From contig NZ_JAFRDR010000003.1 in assembly GCF_017377795.1 (NCBI RefSeq), positions 248,001 through 312,000 of the forward strand: a stretch of 64,000 nt of DNA, in the 5' to 3' direction. Below the pieces are notes generated by a model that was not told the DNA's origin, searched no databases, and worked only from the letters and a program-made list of their open reading frames with translations. The stretch comes from Williamsia soli. GTDB lineage: Bacteria; Actinomycetota; Actinomycetes; Mycobacteriales; Mycobacteriaceae. Position numbers and translations under genes: made by a program. Positions 52,333 through 62,352 of this stretch are shown piece by piece (the first letter of the stretch is position 1; each line of letters begins with the position of its first letter).

Positions 52333-54865
52333 CGTCAGATTCCTCCGTTCGCCGGCGGGCTGCGCCGGGCTGCGGTGTTCCCAACAGTACCGGCACCTTG
52401 CGGCCGCCACCCTGCGAGAACTCGATGGTTGGGTCGGGCTCGGCGGGAGCATTGACGAACGAGACGAAACGGGACAGTTTTTCCTCGTCGTCGAGCACCC
52501 CCGCCCATTCGTCCTTGTAGCCGGCGACGTGCTCTGCCATCGCCGACTCGAGCTCGGCAGCAATGCCGAGACTGTCATCACACACAACGGCTTTGAGGTG
52601 ATCCAGGCCACCTTCGAGGCCGGCGATCCAGGGGGCGGTGCGCTGCAGCCGATCAGCGGTCCGAATGTAGAACATCAGGTACCGGTCGATGTAGGCGATG
52701 AGTGTCTGGTCGTCGATCCCCGAGGCCAGCAGCTGAGCGTGGGCCGGACTCTGACCACCGTTGCCGCCGACGTACAGATTCCAGCCGTGCTCGGTCGCGA
52801 TGACACCGACGTCCTTGCCCCGCGCCTCCGCGCACTCCCGCGCGCACCCGGACACCCCGAACTTGATCTTGTGGGGTGAACGCAAACCGCGATAACGCCT
52901 TTCGAGATCAACGGCCATACCCACCGAGTCCTGGACCCCGTAGCGGCACCAGGTGCTGCCGACACAGCTCTTGACGGTGCGCAGGCTCTTGCCGTACGCC
53001 TGCCCCGACTCCATCCCGGCCTCGACCAGTCGGCGCCAGATCTGCGGGAGTTCTTCGACCCGCGCACCGAAGAGATCGATCCGCTGACCGCCGGTTACCT
53101 TGGTGTACAGGCCGAAGTCCTTGGCGACCTGGCCGATGACGATCAGTTGGTCCGGCGTCACCTCACCACCCGGCATACGCGGCACCACCGAATAGGTGCC
53201 GTTCTTCTGGATGTTCGCCAAGAAGTGGTCGTTGGTGTCCTGCAGCGCGGCCTGCTCCCCCGTCAGGATGTGATCGCTGGACGTCGACGCGAGGATCGAG
53301 GCGACGGTGGGTTTGCAGATCTCGCAGCCCGCGCCGGTACCGTGGCGCGCAACCAGGTCGCTGAACGTGCGGATACCTGTGGCCTGCACGATCTCGAACA
53401 GTTCGCTACGTGACTGGGAAAAGTGCTCACACAACGACTTCGAGATCTCGACACCGGAATCGGCGAGCAGTCTCGTGATCGACGGTATGCAGCCACCGCA
53501 GGTGGTACCGGCCTTGGTGCACGCCTTGACCGCCGAGACATCTTGGGCGCCATGGGCTATCGCTCCGCAGATGTCACCTTTGCTGACGCCGTTGCAGGAG
53601 CAGATCTCGGCACCGTCGGGTAGCGCCGAGATTCCCACCCCTTCTCCGGCGGCCGGCGCGATCAGCGCTGCCGGGTCTCCGGGAACAGGACCTCCGACCA
53701 TTGGCTTGAGCAGTGCGTACTGCGTGGCGTCCCCGACCAGGACCCCGCCGAGCAAGGTCTTCGCGTCGTCGGAGACGACGACCTTGGCGTACGTACCCGC
53801 CACGGGGTCGTTGAAGACGACTTCGAGGGCGCCTTCGGTGGCACCCATCGCGTCACCGAAGCTGGCCACGTCCACGCCGAGCAGTTTGAGTTTCGTCGAC
53901 AGATCGGCGCCCGGGAACTCCGAATGCCCTCCGAGCAGACGGTCCGCGACCACCTCGGCGGTGTGGTAGCCGGGAGCGACCAGCCCGTAGCAACGACCGT
54001 TCACCGCCGCGACCTCACCGATGGCGTAGATGTCTGGGTCGTCGGTCCGGCAGCCGTCGTCGACGAGTACGCCGCCACGCTCTCCGACCGCGAGGTCGGC
54101 GTCGCGGGCCAACTGATCACGCGGCCGGACCCCGGCCGAGAAGACCAGCAGCGCAGCGTCATCGATGGTGCTCTCATCAGACAGCGTGACGGTCATCATC
54201 CCGTCGTCGTGCTGCTCGATCGCACTGGTCCCGACGCCGGTGTGCACGGCAACCCCGAGCCCCTCCACGAGATTCGCCAGCAGCGCCCCACCGCCCTCGT
54301 CGACCTGCAACGGCATCAGCCGGGGCGCGAACTCGACCACGTGCGGTGCCAGCCCCAGGAGTTTGAGAGCGTTCGCCGCCTCGAGACCGAGCAGACCGCC
54401 GCCCACCACCACGGCTTTGGCACCGTCCGGTGCCGATTCCGCCCGCGCCCGGATCTGGTCGAGGTCGTCGAGGGTGCGGTACACGAAACAGTGTGCGGAA
54501 TCCGAACCGGCGACCGGCGGCACGAACGGGTACGAACCGGTGGCAAGGACGAGCGCATCGAAGACGATGCTGGAGTCGTCGTCGAGCACCGCGGTCCGCG
54601 CGACCCGGTTGATCCGTGCGACGCGCCGACCGGTCAGCAGATTCACCAGAGGGTCACCCGGATAGGTGTTTCCGTCGAGCGCCAACGCAGCAGGGTCCCA
54701 GCTGTTGACGTAGGACGACAGGCCCACCCGGTCGTACGCGGGCGCGGCTTCCTCGCAGACGACGACGATCCGCCACTGGTCGGTGACATCGCGTTCGCGC
54801 AACTCCTGCACGAATCGGTGACCGACCATTCCGTGGCCGACCACAACTACGGTCTTACTGGTCAT
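52316..54865 (-). CDS. nirB: Nitrite reductase (NAD(P)H) large subunit
   Basis: The 849-residue protein has an FAD/NAD reductase module (VVVVGHGMVGHRFVQELRERD), a BFD-like [2Fe-2S] segment around CSCNGVSKGDICGAI and CGGCIPS, and the C-terminal siroheme/[4Fe-4S] domain with SCVGSTWCRYG and GCARECAEARG. It reduces nitrite to ammonium with six electrons in the cytosol. The ATG at 54865 has AGGAG upstream; the longer frame runs into the preceding gene's control region. Confidence 0.95.
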   Translation of the reverse strand: MTSKTVVVVGHGMVGHRFVQELRERDVTDQWRIVVVCEEAAPAYDRVGLSSYVNSWDPAALALDGNTYPGDPLVNLLTGRRVARINRVARTAVLDDDSSIVFDALVLATGSYPFVPPVAGSDSAHCFVYRTLDDLDQIRARAESAPDGAKAVVVGGGLLGLEAANALKLLGLAPHVVEFAPRLMPLQVDEGGGALLANLVEGLGVAVHTGVGTSAIEQHDDGMMTVTLSDESTIDDAALLVFSAGVRPRDQLARDADLAVGERGGVLVDDGCRTDDPDIYAIGEVAAVNGRCYGLVAPGYHTAEVVADRLLGGHSEFPGADLSTKLKLLGVDVASFGDAMGATEGALEVVFNDPVAGTYAKVVVSDDAKTLLGGVLVGDATQYALLKPMVGGPVPGDPAALIAPAAGEGVGISALPDGAEICSCNGVSKGDICGAIAHGAQDVSAVKACTKAGTTCGGCIPSITRLLADSGVEISKSLCEHFSQSRSELFEIVQATGIRTFSDLVARHGTGAGCEICKPTVASILASTSSDHILTGEQAALQDTNDHFLANIQKNGTYSVVPRMPGGEVTPDQLIVIGQVAKDFGLYTKVTGGQRIDLFGARVEELPQIWRRLVEAGMESGQAYGKSLRTVKSCVGSTWCRYGVQDSVGMAVDLERRYRGLRSPHKIKFGVSGCARECAEARGKDVGVIATEHGWNLYVGGNGGQSPAHAQLLASGIDDQTLIAYIDRYLMFYIRTADRLQRTAPWIAGLEGGLDHLKAVVCDDSLGIAAELESAMAEHVAGYKDEWAGVLDDEEKLSRFVSFVNAPAEPDPTIEFSQGGGRKVPVLLGTPQPGAARRRTEESDDESRR

Positions 54866-54888
54866 GCTGAACTCCTGTGTTTGTTTGT

Positions 54889-56340
54889 TCATGCATCGGC
54901 AGTCGCCAACCATTCGCACAGTCCCTCGACCACCGATTCGCAACTGCCACAACCGGTGGTCGCACGGGTCGCTTCTGCCATCGCGAGTGGATTCCGCGCC
55001 CCTTTACGCCAGGCGTCGGTGAGGTTCTTCTTGGACACCGTGTTACAGCGGCAGATGATGGCCTCGCCGGGCATCTGCGCCGGGCTCGCCGATTCGGTTG
55101 CGCCACCGGTCAGATGCCCGAGCAGCAGTCGCATTCGGTCTGTCGGTACCGGCGCACCCGAATCGAACAACTGGGTGATCGTCCCGACCACCTCTGGGTT
55201 ACCGAGCAGCACCGCACCGACCAGGCGCTCCTTGCGCACGACGACCTTGGCGTAACGGCCTCGATGCGGATCGGAGAGGGTGAGCACCTCTGCCTCGAGA
55301 TCGCCCGGATCGGTGTCGACCTCGCCCATCGAGGCCAGATCGATGTCGTGGGCTTTGAGTCGCAAGATCTGCTGCGTGCCTTCGTATCCGGTCGGTTCGG
55401 AGGCGAGCAGGTTCTGTGCCACGGTCTCGGCCATCTCCCACCCGGGTTGCACCAGGCCGTAGACGATATCGCGATGCTGGGCGCATTCACCGATCGCGAA
55501 GACGGCTCGATCGCTCGTCCGCAGATGATCGTCGACGAGGATGCCGCGTTCGGTGGCGATGCCTGCCTCCGCAGCGAGTTCGATGTTGGGTGCGATGCCG
55601 GCGGTGACGATCACCAGATCCGCTCCCAGCGTCGAGCCGTCGGCGAGGACCACTTCACGGCCGGTGCCGGGGGCATCGCGCACCGCGGTCACCCGTGTTC
55701 CGAGCACCACGTCCATCCCGATCTCACGCAGCACCCGAGAGAGCACCGCGCCGCCGGCGGCATCCATCTGCTTCTCCATCGGATACGCGCGCGGATGAAC
55801 CACCGTCACCTGAGCGCCGCGCAGCAGTGCACCGCGAGCGGCTTCGAGACCGAGCAGGCCGCCGCCCACCACGACGACGCGGGTGTTCTCTTGCAGCGCC
55901 GAGACGATGGCCTCGCAGTCGGCGAGGTTGCGGAAGGCGATGACCCCGGGGATCGGGGTGCCGGTGTCTGTCGTCGCGCCGGCGATCGGTGGGATGAAGG
56001 CGCGGCTGCCGGTGGCGAAGACGAGGTTGTCGTACTGGTGCACGGTGCCGTCGTCGCAGCGCACGTTCTGCGCGTCTCGATCGATCGAGGTGACTCGAAC
56101 CCCGGTGTGGGTCTGCAGGTTGCGCTCGGAGTACCAGCCGGCCGCGCGAATCATGGTGTCGGCGGCGCGGATGCGGCCGGCGACCACATTCGACATCAGG
56201 ATGCGGTTGTACGCGGCGTTCGGCTCGTCACCGATGACCACACTGGTCACCTGGGTACCTGTCGGGTCGAGCCGGTGCAGTTCTTCTTGCAGGCGGGCCC
56301 CGGCCATCCCGTTCCCGATGATCACGACGCGCTTGCTCAT
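54889..56340 (-). CDS. nasB: Assimilatory nitrate reductase electron-transfer flavoprotein (NasB-like)
   Basis: The 483-residue protein resembles the N-terminal half of NirB: RVVIIGNGMAGARLQEEL for FAD, VVVVGGGLLGLEAARG for NAD(P), and a C-terminal BFD-type [2Fe-2S] site with CRCNTVSKKNLTDAW and TGCGSC. It has no siroheme domain. It most likely passes electrons from NAD(P)H to the catalytic subunit encoded just upstream, whose stop overlaps its ATG (ATGA). It and nirB look like duplicates of one ancestral flavoprotein module. Confidence 0.85.
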   Translation of the reverse strand: MSKRVVIIGNGMAGARLQEELHRLDPTGTQVTSVVIGDEPNAAYNRILMSNVVAGRIRAADTMIRAAGWYSERNLQTHTGVRVTSIDRDAQNVRCDDGTVHQYDNLVFATGSRAFIPPIAGATTDTGTPIPGVIAFRNLADCEAIVSALQENTRVVVVGGGLLGLEAARGALLRGAQVTVVHPRAYPMEKQMDAAGGAVLSRVLREIGMDVVLGTRVTAVRDAPGTGREVVLADGSTLGADLVIVTAGIAPNIELAAEAGIATERGILVDDHLRTSDRAVFAIGECAQHRDIVYGLVQPGWEMAETVAQNLLASEPTGYEGTQQILRLKAHDIDLASMGEVDTDPGDLEAEVLTLSDPHRGRYAKVVVRKERLVGAVLLGNPEVVGTITQLFDSGAPVPTDRMRLLLGHLTGGATESASPAQMPGEAIICRCNTVSKKNLTDAWRKGARNPLAMAEATRATTGCGSCESVVEGLCEWLATADA

Positions 56341-58466
56341 AAGACCTCCAGTCGTACTGCGCAGGCCTTGAACTCAGGCATCCTGCTGGTGGGGTCGAGT
56401 GCCGGATTGGTCAGCAGATTGGCGCGCTGATCCCCGGCATAGTGGAACGGGAGGAAGACTGTGTCGGGTCGCAGCGAGTCGACGCAGCGGGCCGCGGCTG
56501 TTGCCGATCCGCGTCGCGAGGTCAGCACAACCTGTGCGCCGTCGGCGATCCCGAGCCGCTCCGCGGTATCGGTGTTCACCTCGACGAACATCGGTCCCGC
56601 CGCGTCCGCGAGGGCCTTGACGTGCCTGGTCTGCGCACCGGACTGGTAATGCGTGAGCACCCGGCCCGTGGTGCACACCAGCGGGAACTCGGCGTCGACC
56701 GGCTCGGTGGGACCGTGGTGGTCGACGGCGATGAACTTTGCCCGGCCGTCGTCGGTTGCGAAGCGCTGCAGAAACATCCGCGGGGTTCCGGGGTGCCCGA
56801 CCTCGGGGCACGGCCAGTGGATCGCCTCGTCGTTGTCGAGCCGGTCGTAGGTGACACCGGTGTAATCGGCCGGTCCGCCCGCCGAGGCCCTGCGGAGCTC
56901 GTCGAAGACCTCACGGGGATCGGTCGGGAAGCGCTCTGCGGGCTGCCCGAGCCGGATGGCCAGTTCCGAGAGCACCTCGAGCTCGCTGCGGGCTCCCTCT
57001 GCGACTGGCACCGCCTGCCGCCTGCGCAGCACGCGACCCTCGAGGGAGGTCATGGTGCCCTCTTCTTCGGCCCATTGCAGCACGGGTAGCACGACGTCGG
57101 CCATGGCGGCGGTCTCCGAGAGCAGGAAGTCGTTGACCACCAACATGTCCAGGGACGCCAGCCGATCGACGACGTGCCCTGCGCGTGGCGCTGACACGGC
57201 CAGGTTGGCGCCGTGCACCATCAGCATCTTGGGGCCGCCCGGTTGGCCCAGCGATTCGAGCAACTCGTACGCACTCTGCCCGGGTCCGGGCAGATCGTCG
57301 GGGTCGATGCCCCACACCTTCGCGACATGAGCCCGCGCGGCCGGATCGGCGATCTTGCGGTAGCCCGGAAGCTGATCGGCCTTCTGCCCGTGCTCGCGGC
57401 CACCCTGCCCATTGCCCTGACCGGTGATGCAGCCGTAGCCACTGCCCTTACGGCCGCACAGCCCGAGCAGCAACGACAGACCGATGACCGCGCTGACGGT
57501 GTCGGTTCCCGTCGAATGCTGTTCTGCGCCACGAGCCGTGAGCACGTAGGCGCCGGTTCCGTTGTCCCGGGCCGCGGCGAGCAATGCCACGGTCCGGCGC
57601 ATCGCGGCGACCGGCACCCCGGTGACCCGCTCGGCCCGCTCGGGCCACCACTGGCCGGCAACACGCCAGAAATCGTCGAATCCGGACGTACGGTCGGCGA
57701 TGTAGTCGAGATCGGCGTAACCCTCGGTCACGGCGATATGAGCCATTCCCAGTGCCAGCGGCAGATCCGTGCCCGGGGCCAATTGCAGGTGCACCCCGCC
57801 GTCGGCGACCGCACGTTCGACGGTGGCGGTGCGCCGCGGATCTGCCACCACCAGCCCGCCGGCCCGTGCCGCGGTCATCAGATGACTGACCATCGGTGGC
57901 ATCGTCTCCGCGACGTTGCCGCCGAGGATCACGATCGCCCGCGCGGACCCGATGTCGGCGAGCGGAAACGGCAGACCGCGATCGAGTCCGAAGGACTTGA
58001 TCCCGGCGGCAGCCGCCGAACTCATACAGAACCGCCCGTTGTAGTCGATGTTCGACGTGCCCAGGGCCACCCGTGCGAACTTGCCCAGTTGGTAGGCCTT
58101 TTCATTGGTCAGCCCGCCGCCGCCGAAGATTCCGACGGCGTCGGCGCCGTGCTCCCGACGCGCTCTCGCAAATCCCGACGCGACCACATCGAGTGCATCG
58201 TCCCAGGTGGTCGGGGTCAGGACGCCGTCCCGGCGTACCAGTGGCGTTGTCAGCCGGTTGGGGTTGCGCAGGACATCGGCTGCGGTCCAACCCTTCTGGC
58301 ACAACCCGCCCTTGTTGGTCGGGAACTGCCGCGGGGTCACCTCGGCGTCAGCGGCGCCCTTGCCGCTGATGCTCATCGCGCACTGCAGACCGCAGTACGG
58401 ACAATGGGTCTTCGTCCCCACCGGGGCCGCCTCGACGGCCGGGGCCGACAACGCCTCCGCGGTCAC
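56337..58466 (-). CDS. nasA: Assimilatory nitrate reductase catalytic subunit
   Basis: The 709-residue molybdopterin protein has the N-terminal [4Fe-4S] cluster motif CPYCGLQC (Cys22, 25, 29) with Cys56 in GGLCQKGW, and YNGRFCMSSAA with the likely molybdenum-ligand cysteine. No Tat signal is present, so the enzyme is cytosolic and assimilatory. It lacks the C-terminal [2Fe-2S] extension of some NasA proteins, consistent with a separate electron-transfer flavoprotein. It starts with GTG, overlapping the narK stop (GTGA). Confidence 0.9.
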   Translation of the reverse strand: MTAEALSAPAVEAAPVGTKTHCPYCGLQCAMSISGKGAADAEVTPRQFPTNKGGLCQKGWTAADVLRNPNRLTTPLVRRDGVLTPTTWDDALDVVASGFARARREHGADAVGIFGGGGLTNEKAYQLGKFARVALGTSNIDYNGRFCMSSAAAAGIKSFGLDRGLPFPLADIGSARAIVILGGNVAETMPPMVSHLMTAARAGGLVVADPRRTATVERAVADGGVHLQLAPGTDLPLALGMAHIAVTEGYADLDYIADRTSGFDDFWRVAGQWWPERAERVTGVPVAAMRRTVALLAAARDNGTGAYVLTARGAEQHSTGTDTVSAVIGLSLLLGLCGRKGSGYGCITGQGNGQGGREHGQKADQLPGYRKIADPAARAHVAKVWGIDPDDLPGPGQSAYELLESLGQPGGPKMLMVHGANLAVSAPRAGHVVDRLASLDMLVVNDFLLSETAAMADVVLPVLQWAEEEGTMTSLEGRVLRRRQAVPVAEGARSELEVLSELAIRLGQPAERFPTDPREVFDELRRASAGGPADYTGVTYDRLDNDEAIHWPCPEVGHPGTPRMFLQRFATDDGRAKFIAVDHHGPTEPVDAEFPLVCTTGRVLTHYQSGAQTRHVKALADAAGPMFVEVNTDTAERLGIADGAQVVLTSRRGSATAAARCVDSLRPDTVFLPFHYAGDQRANLLTNPALDPTSRMPEFKACAVRLEVL

Positions 58467-59899
58467 GGGATGACGGGCGCCGGGTTGACAGGATCGGCGG
58501 TCGGGGCGTCAGCAGGCGCTGCACTGAGTGCGGGTGCTTCGATGGAGCGCCGCACGTAGAACCACCAGGTCACCAGCGCGGCGACCACATAGAAGGCCAT
58601 GAAGATCGCGAAGGCCTGTGTCGCAGACTGATTGGACTTGTAGCTGTCCCGCAGCACCAGGTTGATGGCCACCCCGCCGAGGCCACCGAACGCGCCGGCG
58701 ATACCGATGAGCGCACCGGACATCGAGCGAGACCAGTTTGCCTTGCCGATCGCGTTGAGCCCCGGATTGACCTTCGCCTTGTGCTCCCAGATCGCCGGGA
58801 TGATCTTGTACACCGAACCGTTCGCGATACCGGAGATGATGAAGAGCAACACGAATCCGACCACGAACGCCGTCAAGGTGCCGCCGGTGATCTTCTTGTC
58901 GTTGGCGTCGGACATCGCGCTGGCCACCACCAGGATCGACGACGCCACGATCATCGACGCGAAGCAATACATGGTGATCTTGCCGCCACCGATCTTGTCG
59001 GCGAGTTTGCCACCGTAGGGACGGGAGATCGACCCGAGAAGGGGCCCGATCCAAGCGATCTGGGCTGCGGCGAGGGCAGGTTTGGTGGCCCCGTTGGCGG
59101 TGAACGAAATGTTCAGCACCTGGCTGAACGCGAACCCGAAGCCGATGAACGAGCCGAAGGTGCCGACATACAGCAGCGAGATCAACCAGGTGTCCTTGTA
59201 CTTCAGCGTGTCGAGCATCGCCCGGCCGCTGGAGGTCTGGTGGTCCAGGTTGTCCATGTAGATGGCCGCGCCGACACCGGCGATCGCAAGCAGCACCAGG
59301 TAGATGGCACAGAGGATCTCGGGTTTGTCAGAGGCGATCCAGATGACGAAGAGGCCGACCAACTGGATCGCGGGGACACCGATGTTGCCGCCACCTGCAT
59401 TGAGACCGAGCGCCCAGCCCTTGAGACGCTGCGGGTAGAAGGCATTGATGTTGGTCATCGACGAGGCGAAGTTGCCACCACCGAAACCGGTCAGGGCAGC
59501 GACGAAGAGGAACCAGCCGAAACCGAACTCACCGGGGTTCATCATCAGCATCAGGGTCAGCCCGGTGGGGATCATCAAGACGACCGCGGAGAAGATGGCC
59601 CAGTTACGACCGCCGAAGATCGCGGTTGCCTGGGTATACGGGATGCGCAAGCAGGAACCGACGAAGGTTGCGGTCGCCCCGATCACGAACTTCTGGTCGA
59701 GGCTGATCCCGTATTCGGGACCCATGAGCAACGCCAGCGCAGAGAACATAGACCAGATCGAGAAGCCGACGTGCTCGCAGATGATGGACCAGACGAGGTT
59801 GCGCTTGGCGATCGCGGCGTTGCCCTTGTCCCACGCCTCGACATCTTCTGGGTCCCAATCAGTGATGTAGTGCTTTCGTTTTGTGCCCGAAACGGTCAC
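58463..59899 (-). CDS. narK: Nitrate/nitrite MFS transporter
   Basis: The 478-residue protein has 12 predicted helices and the nitrate signature GFGGGNFASSMTNINAFYP with the second signature LNAGGGNIGVP. It imports nitrate or exchanges nitrate and nitrite. It starts with GTG after GAGGAGG and is the first gene of the seven-gene operon. The 202-base gap upstream holds the promoter and a CGCAA-TTGCG dyad. Confidence 0.92.
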   Translation of the reverse strand: MTVSGTKRKHYITDWDPEDVEAWDKGNAAIAKRNLVWSIICEHVGFSIWSMFSALALLMGPEYGISLDQKFVIGATATFVGSCLRIPYTQATAIFGGRNWAIFSAVVLMIPTGLTLMLMMNPGEFGFGWFLFVAALTGFGGGNFASSMTNINAFYPQRLKGWALGLNAGGGNIGVPAIQLVGLFVIWIASDKPEILCAIYLVLLAIAGVGAAIYMDNLDHQTSSGRAMLDTLKYKDTWLISLLYVGTFGSFIGFGFAFSQVLNISFTANGATKPALAAAQIAWIGPLLGSISRPYGGKLADKIGGGKITMYCFASMIVASSILVVASAMSDANDKKITGGTLTAFVVGFVLLFIISGIANGSVYKIIPAIWEHKAKVNPGLNAIGKANWSRSMSGALIGIAGAFGGLGGVAINLVLRDSYKSNQSATQAFAIFMAFYVVAALVTWWFYVRRSIEAPALSAAPADAPTADPVNPAPVIP

Positions 59900-59970
59900 A
59901 GGAGTCCTCCTCGTAGGTCCGGCGCACGGGCCGGGTTGACTTGAGGAGAACGGTAGGAAACCGGTGTTGC

Positions 59971-59982
59971 CGCAATTTTGCG
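59971..59982. promoter_or_regulatory. Dyad upstream of narK
   Basis: CGCAATTTTGCG is an inverted repeat (CGCAA/TTGCG around TT) 72 bases upstream of the narK start. It could be bound by the NnaR-like protein of the operon, or by GlnR; no known consensus could be matched with certainty. Confidence 0.35.
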
Positions 59983-60101
59983 ATCAGTGACCGAACAATC
60001 ACAGTGTTCTCACACCTCCCTGGCGGCAGAGGTGAGATGAGAGCCCGGAACGGCGTACGCCAGTCCGGAAACTACCGGCGTCATTGCAGGTCAGGAGCTG
60101 G

Positions 60102-60968
60102 CTAGACGAGAAACCTGACCATGTCGGAGACGCGCTTGAGGCCCGGTAGGGCACCTGCGGTGGATCTCGGATGTAACGCATGGACGGCCAATCTGAACAT
60201 GACGGCCCGCAACATCATCTGTGGCCACTCGGGCAGATCGCCCCACCGCTCGATGAGGGCGTCGTCCGCTCCACCCCATGCGAGCGCATCGACGACCACC
60301 ACTGCCGCGGCCCATGACGCGGGTCGCCAATACGGCGTGATGTCCGTGATCCCGGGCGCCGCCGCACCGGCGAACAGCACGGTGCCGAACAGGTCACCAT
60401 GCACCAACTGCGACGGTGACTCGACCTTCTTCCGCAGGGTGGCCAGGTTGTGCAGGATCTCCAGGCTGGTGACGCCGTCCGGCGACGTCGGATCGCCCAT
60501 CCCCGCGGCTCGGGCCGATCGCATCGGGACGTCGTCCCAGGCGGCCCGATCGGACGCGGTGAACACATCGACGTCGGTGTAGGGCGGCGCGGGTGGCTGC
60601 ATCAGGAATCGAGGGCGTTCCAGGCTCGCGGTGACCTCGTGCAACCGATCTGCCAGCGATACCACCTCGTCGTAGCGAGGTTCGGGGGTGCCGGCGATGT
60701 ACGTGTCAGCACGCCATCCCGACACCACATAACGACCGTCTGAGGATCGAACCGGACGAGCGATGCGGATCCCGTCGACGAAGAGGGCCTCGCGGACCTT
60801 TGCCGACCAGGCCGCGCGCGCATGATCGGGGACCAACGACAACACGGTCTCGCCGATCCGCCAGCCGCCTTCCCAACCGTCCCCGAGAGCCACCACGGGA
60901 TCCTGTGTCAGTCCGAAGGTCTGCAGCACATGCTCCGGCGGCTCGACGGAGGTCAAGTCAGAGGTCAC
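60102..60968 (-). CDS. TIGR02569-like actinobacterial protein, phosphotransferase fold
   Basis: The 288-residue protein resembles a conserved actinobacterial family next to moeZ. It has LVHGDLFGTVLF, a Brenner-type motif (HGD...N-like) of aminoglycoside phosphotransferase relatives, although asparagine after the aspartate is not conserved. Substrate and activity are unknown. Its place upstream of the nitrate operon and downstream of moeZ in the same direction fits the M. tuberculosis Rv3205c-Rv3206c order. Confidence 0.75.
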   Translation of the reverse strand: MTSDLTSVEPPEHVLQTFGLTQDPVVALGDGWEGGWRIGETVLSLVPDHARAAWSAKVREALFVDGIRIARPVRSSDGRYVVSGWRADTYIAGTPEPRYDEVVSLADRLHEVTASLERPRFLMQPPAPPYTDVDVFTASDRAAWDDVPMRSARAAGMGDPTSPDGVTSLEILHNLATLRKKVESPSQLVHGDLFGTVLFAGAAAPGITDITPYWRPASWAAAVVVVDALAWGGADDALIERWGDLPEWPQMMLRAVMFRLAVHALHPRSTAGALPGLKRVSDMVRFLV

Positions 60969-61049
60969 GCTGTCGAGGTTACCGGCGCGAGGCGCCGCAG
61001 CCGTGCAGGCGCTACGGGTGTTCCCGCCTCGAATCGTCGCGTACTCGGG

Positions 61050-62225
61050 TCAGTAGACGGGAAGGGTCGAATCGACCTGTTTGGCCCAGGCGGTGATTCC
61101 GCCCTGGAGATGGGTGGCATCGGAAAAGCCGGCCTTCTTCACCGCCGCCAGCGCCTCCGCCGATCGGATCCCGGTCTTGCAATAAAGCACCGCGGGGCGG
61201 TCATGCGGCAGTTTCGCCAGCCCTTCTCCGGACTCGATGTCACCCTTCGGGATGAGCGTCGCGCCGTCGATCTTGACGATCTCCCACTCGACCGGCTCCC
61301 GCACATCGATGAGGGCGATCCGCTCCCCGGCGTCGAGACGTTCCTTCAGTTCGACGGCGGTCAGCGTCGAGTCGGTGGCCGCAGACACACCCTCATCCGA
61401 GACGACACCGCAGAAGGCGTCGTAGTCGATCAGTTCCGTGATCTTGGGCGCCTGCGGATCCTTGCGGAGATTGATCGTCCGGTAACGCATGTCGAGCGCG
61501 TCGTACACCATCAGGCGCCCGAGCAGGGTCTCCCCGATCCCCGTGATCAGCTTGATCGCCTCGGTTCCCATGATCGAACCTATTGAGGCGCAGAGAATCC
61601 CGAGAACGCCACCCTCGGCGCACGACGGCACCATCCCGGGCGGCGGCGCTTCGGGGTACAGGTCGCGGTAGTTCAATCCGAGGCCACCGGGGGCGTCCTC
61701 CCAGAACACCGACGCTTGCCCCTCGAACCGGTAGATCGAACCCCAGACGTACGGCTTGCCGGCGAGCACCGCGGCGTCGTTCACCAGATAGCGGGTGGCG
61801 AAGTTGTCCGTGCCGTCGACGATGAGGTCGTACTGCTCGAAGAGTCCGATGGCGTTGTCGTTGTCGAGGCGGAACTTGTGGGTGTGGACGGTGACCAGCG
61901 GGTTGATCTCCAGAATGGAGTCGCGGGCGGAGTCGGCCTTCGGCCGGCCCACGTCGGACTGTCCGTGGATCACCTGACGCTGCAGGTTCGATTCGTCGAC
62001 CTCGTCGAACTCCACGATGCCGATGGTCCCGACGCCTGCCGCCGCGAGGTAAAGCAGTGTCGGAGATCCCAGCCCGCCCGCTCCGATGACGAGAACCTTT
62101 GCATTCTTGAGGCGCTTCTGACCGTCTACCCCGATATCCGGGATGATCAGATGCCTGCTGTAGCGGGCCACCTCATCGCGGGTGAGTTCTCCGGCGGGCT
62201 CGACCAGCGGGGGCAATGTCGACAC
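61050..62225 (-). CDS. moeZ: MoeZ: E1-like adenylyltransferase with rhodanese domain
   Basis: The 391-residue protein has an N-terminal ThiF/MoeB domain with VLVIGAGGLGSP and DNFATRYLVND, and a C-terminal rhodanese domain with the persulfide cysteine in LYCKTGIRSAEAL. It adenylates and sulfurates the C-termini of small sulfur carriers for molybdopterin, thiamine and cysteine synthesis. It starts with GTG after GAGGAGA. The molybdopterin link is relevant because NasA needs this cofactor. Confidence 0.92.
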   Translation of the reverse strand: MSTLPPLVEPAGELTRDEVARYSRHLIIPDIGVDGQKRLKNAKVLVIGAGGLGSPTLLYLAAAGVGTIGIVEFDEVDESNLQRQVIHGQSDVGRPKADSARDSILEINPLVTVHTHKFRLDNDNAIGLFEQYDLIVDGTDNFATRYLVNDAAVLAGKPYVWGSIYRFEGQASVFWEDAPGGLGLNYRDLYPEAPPPGMVPSCAEGGVLGILCASIGSIMGTEAIKLITGIGETLLGRLMVYDALDMRYRTINLRKDPQAPKITELIDYDAFCGVVSDEGVSAATDSTLTAVELKERLDAGERIALIDVREPVEWEIVKIDGATLIPKGDIESGEGLAKLPHDRPAVLYCKTGIRSAEALAAVKKAGFSDATHLQGGITAWAKQVDSTLPVY

Positions 62226-62352
62226 GGGCGATCTCCTCAGCGTGATCAGCGGACGACCGTTGATCCGGCCGTCTCATCTGCTACCTGCAACGAGTATGCG
62301 CCTGCGAAGATTCCGCCAGTGCGAAGCACAGCGCGACCGTCGGGCGGCCGGA

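Noticed and set aside
51943-52611. Longer NirD reading frame starting at 52611
   Set aside because: Its first 93 codons are antiphase nirB sequence, whereas ATG 52332 has GGAGGAA and gives a normal NirD length.
59940-60050. GlnR-binding box upstream of narK
   Set aside because: Only a partial GTCAC-n6-CAAAA match was seen; the second half-pair of the consensus is missing, so it was not annotated.
60088-60122. GGTCAGG...CCTGACC hairpin downstream of the TIGR02569-like gene
   Set aside because: Seven-base arms with a loop of about 18 bases overlapping the coding end; too weak to call a terminator.
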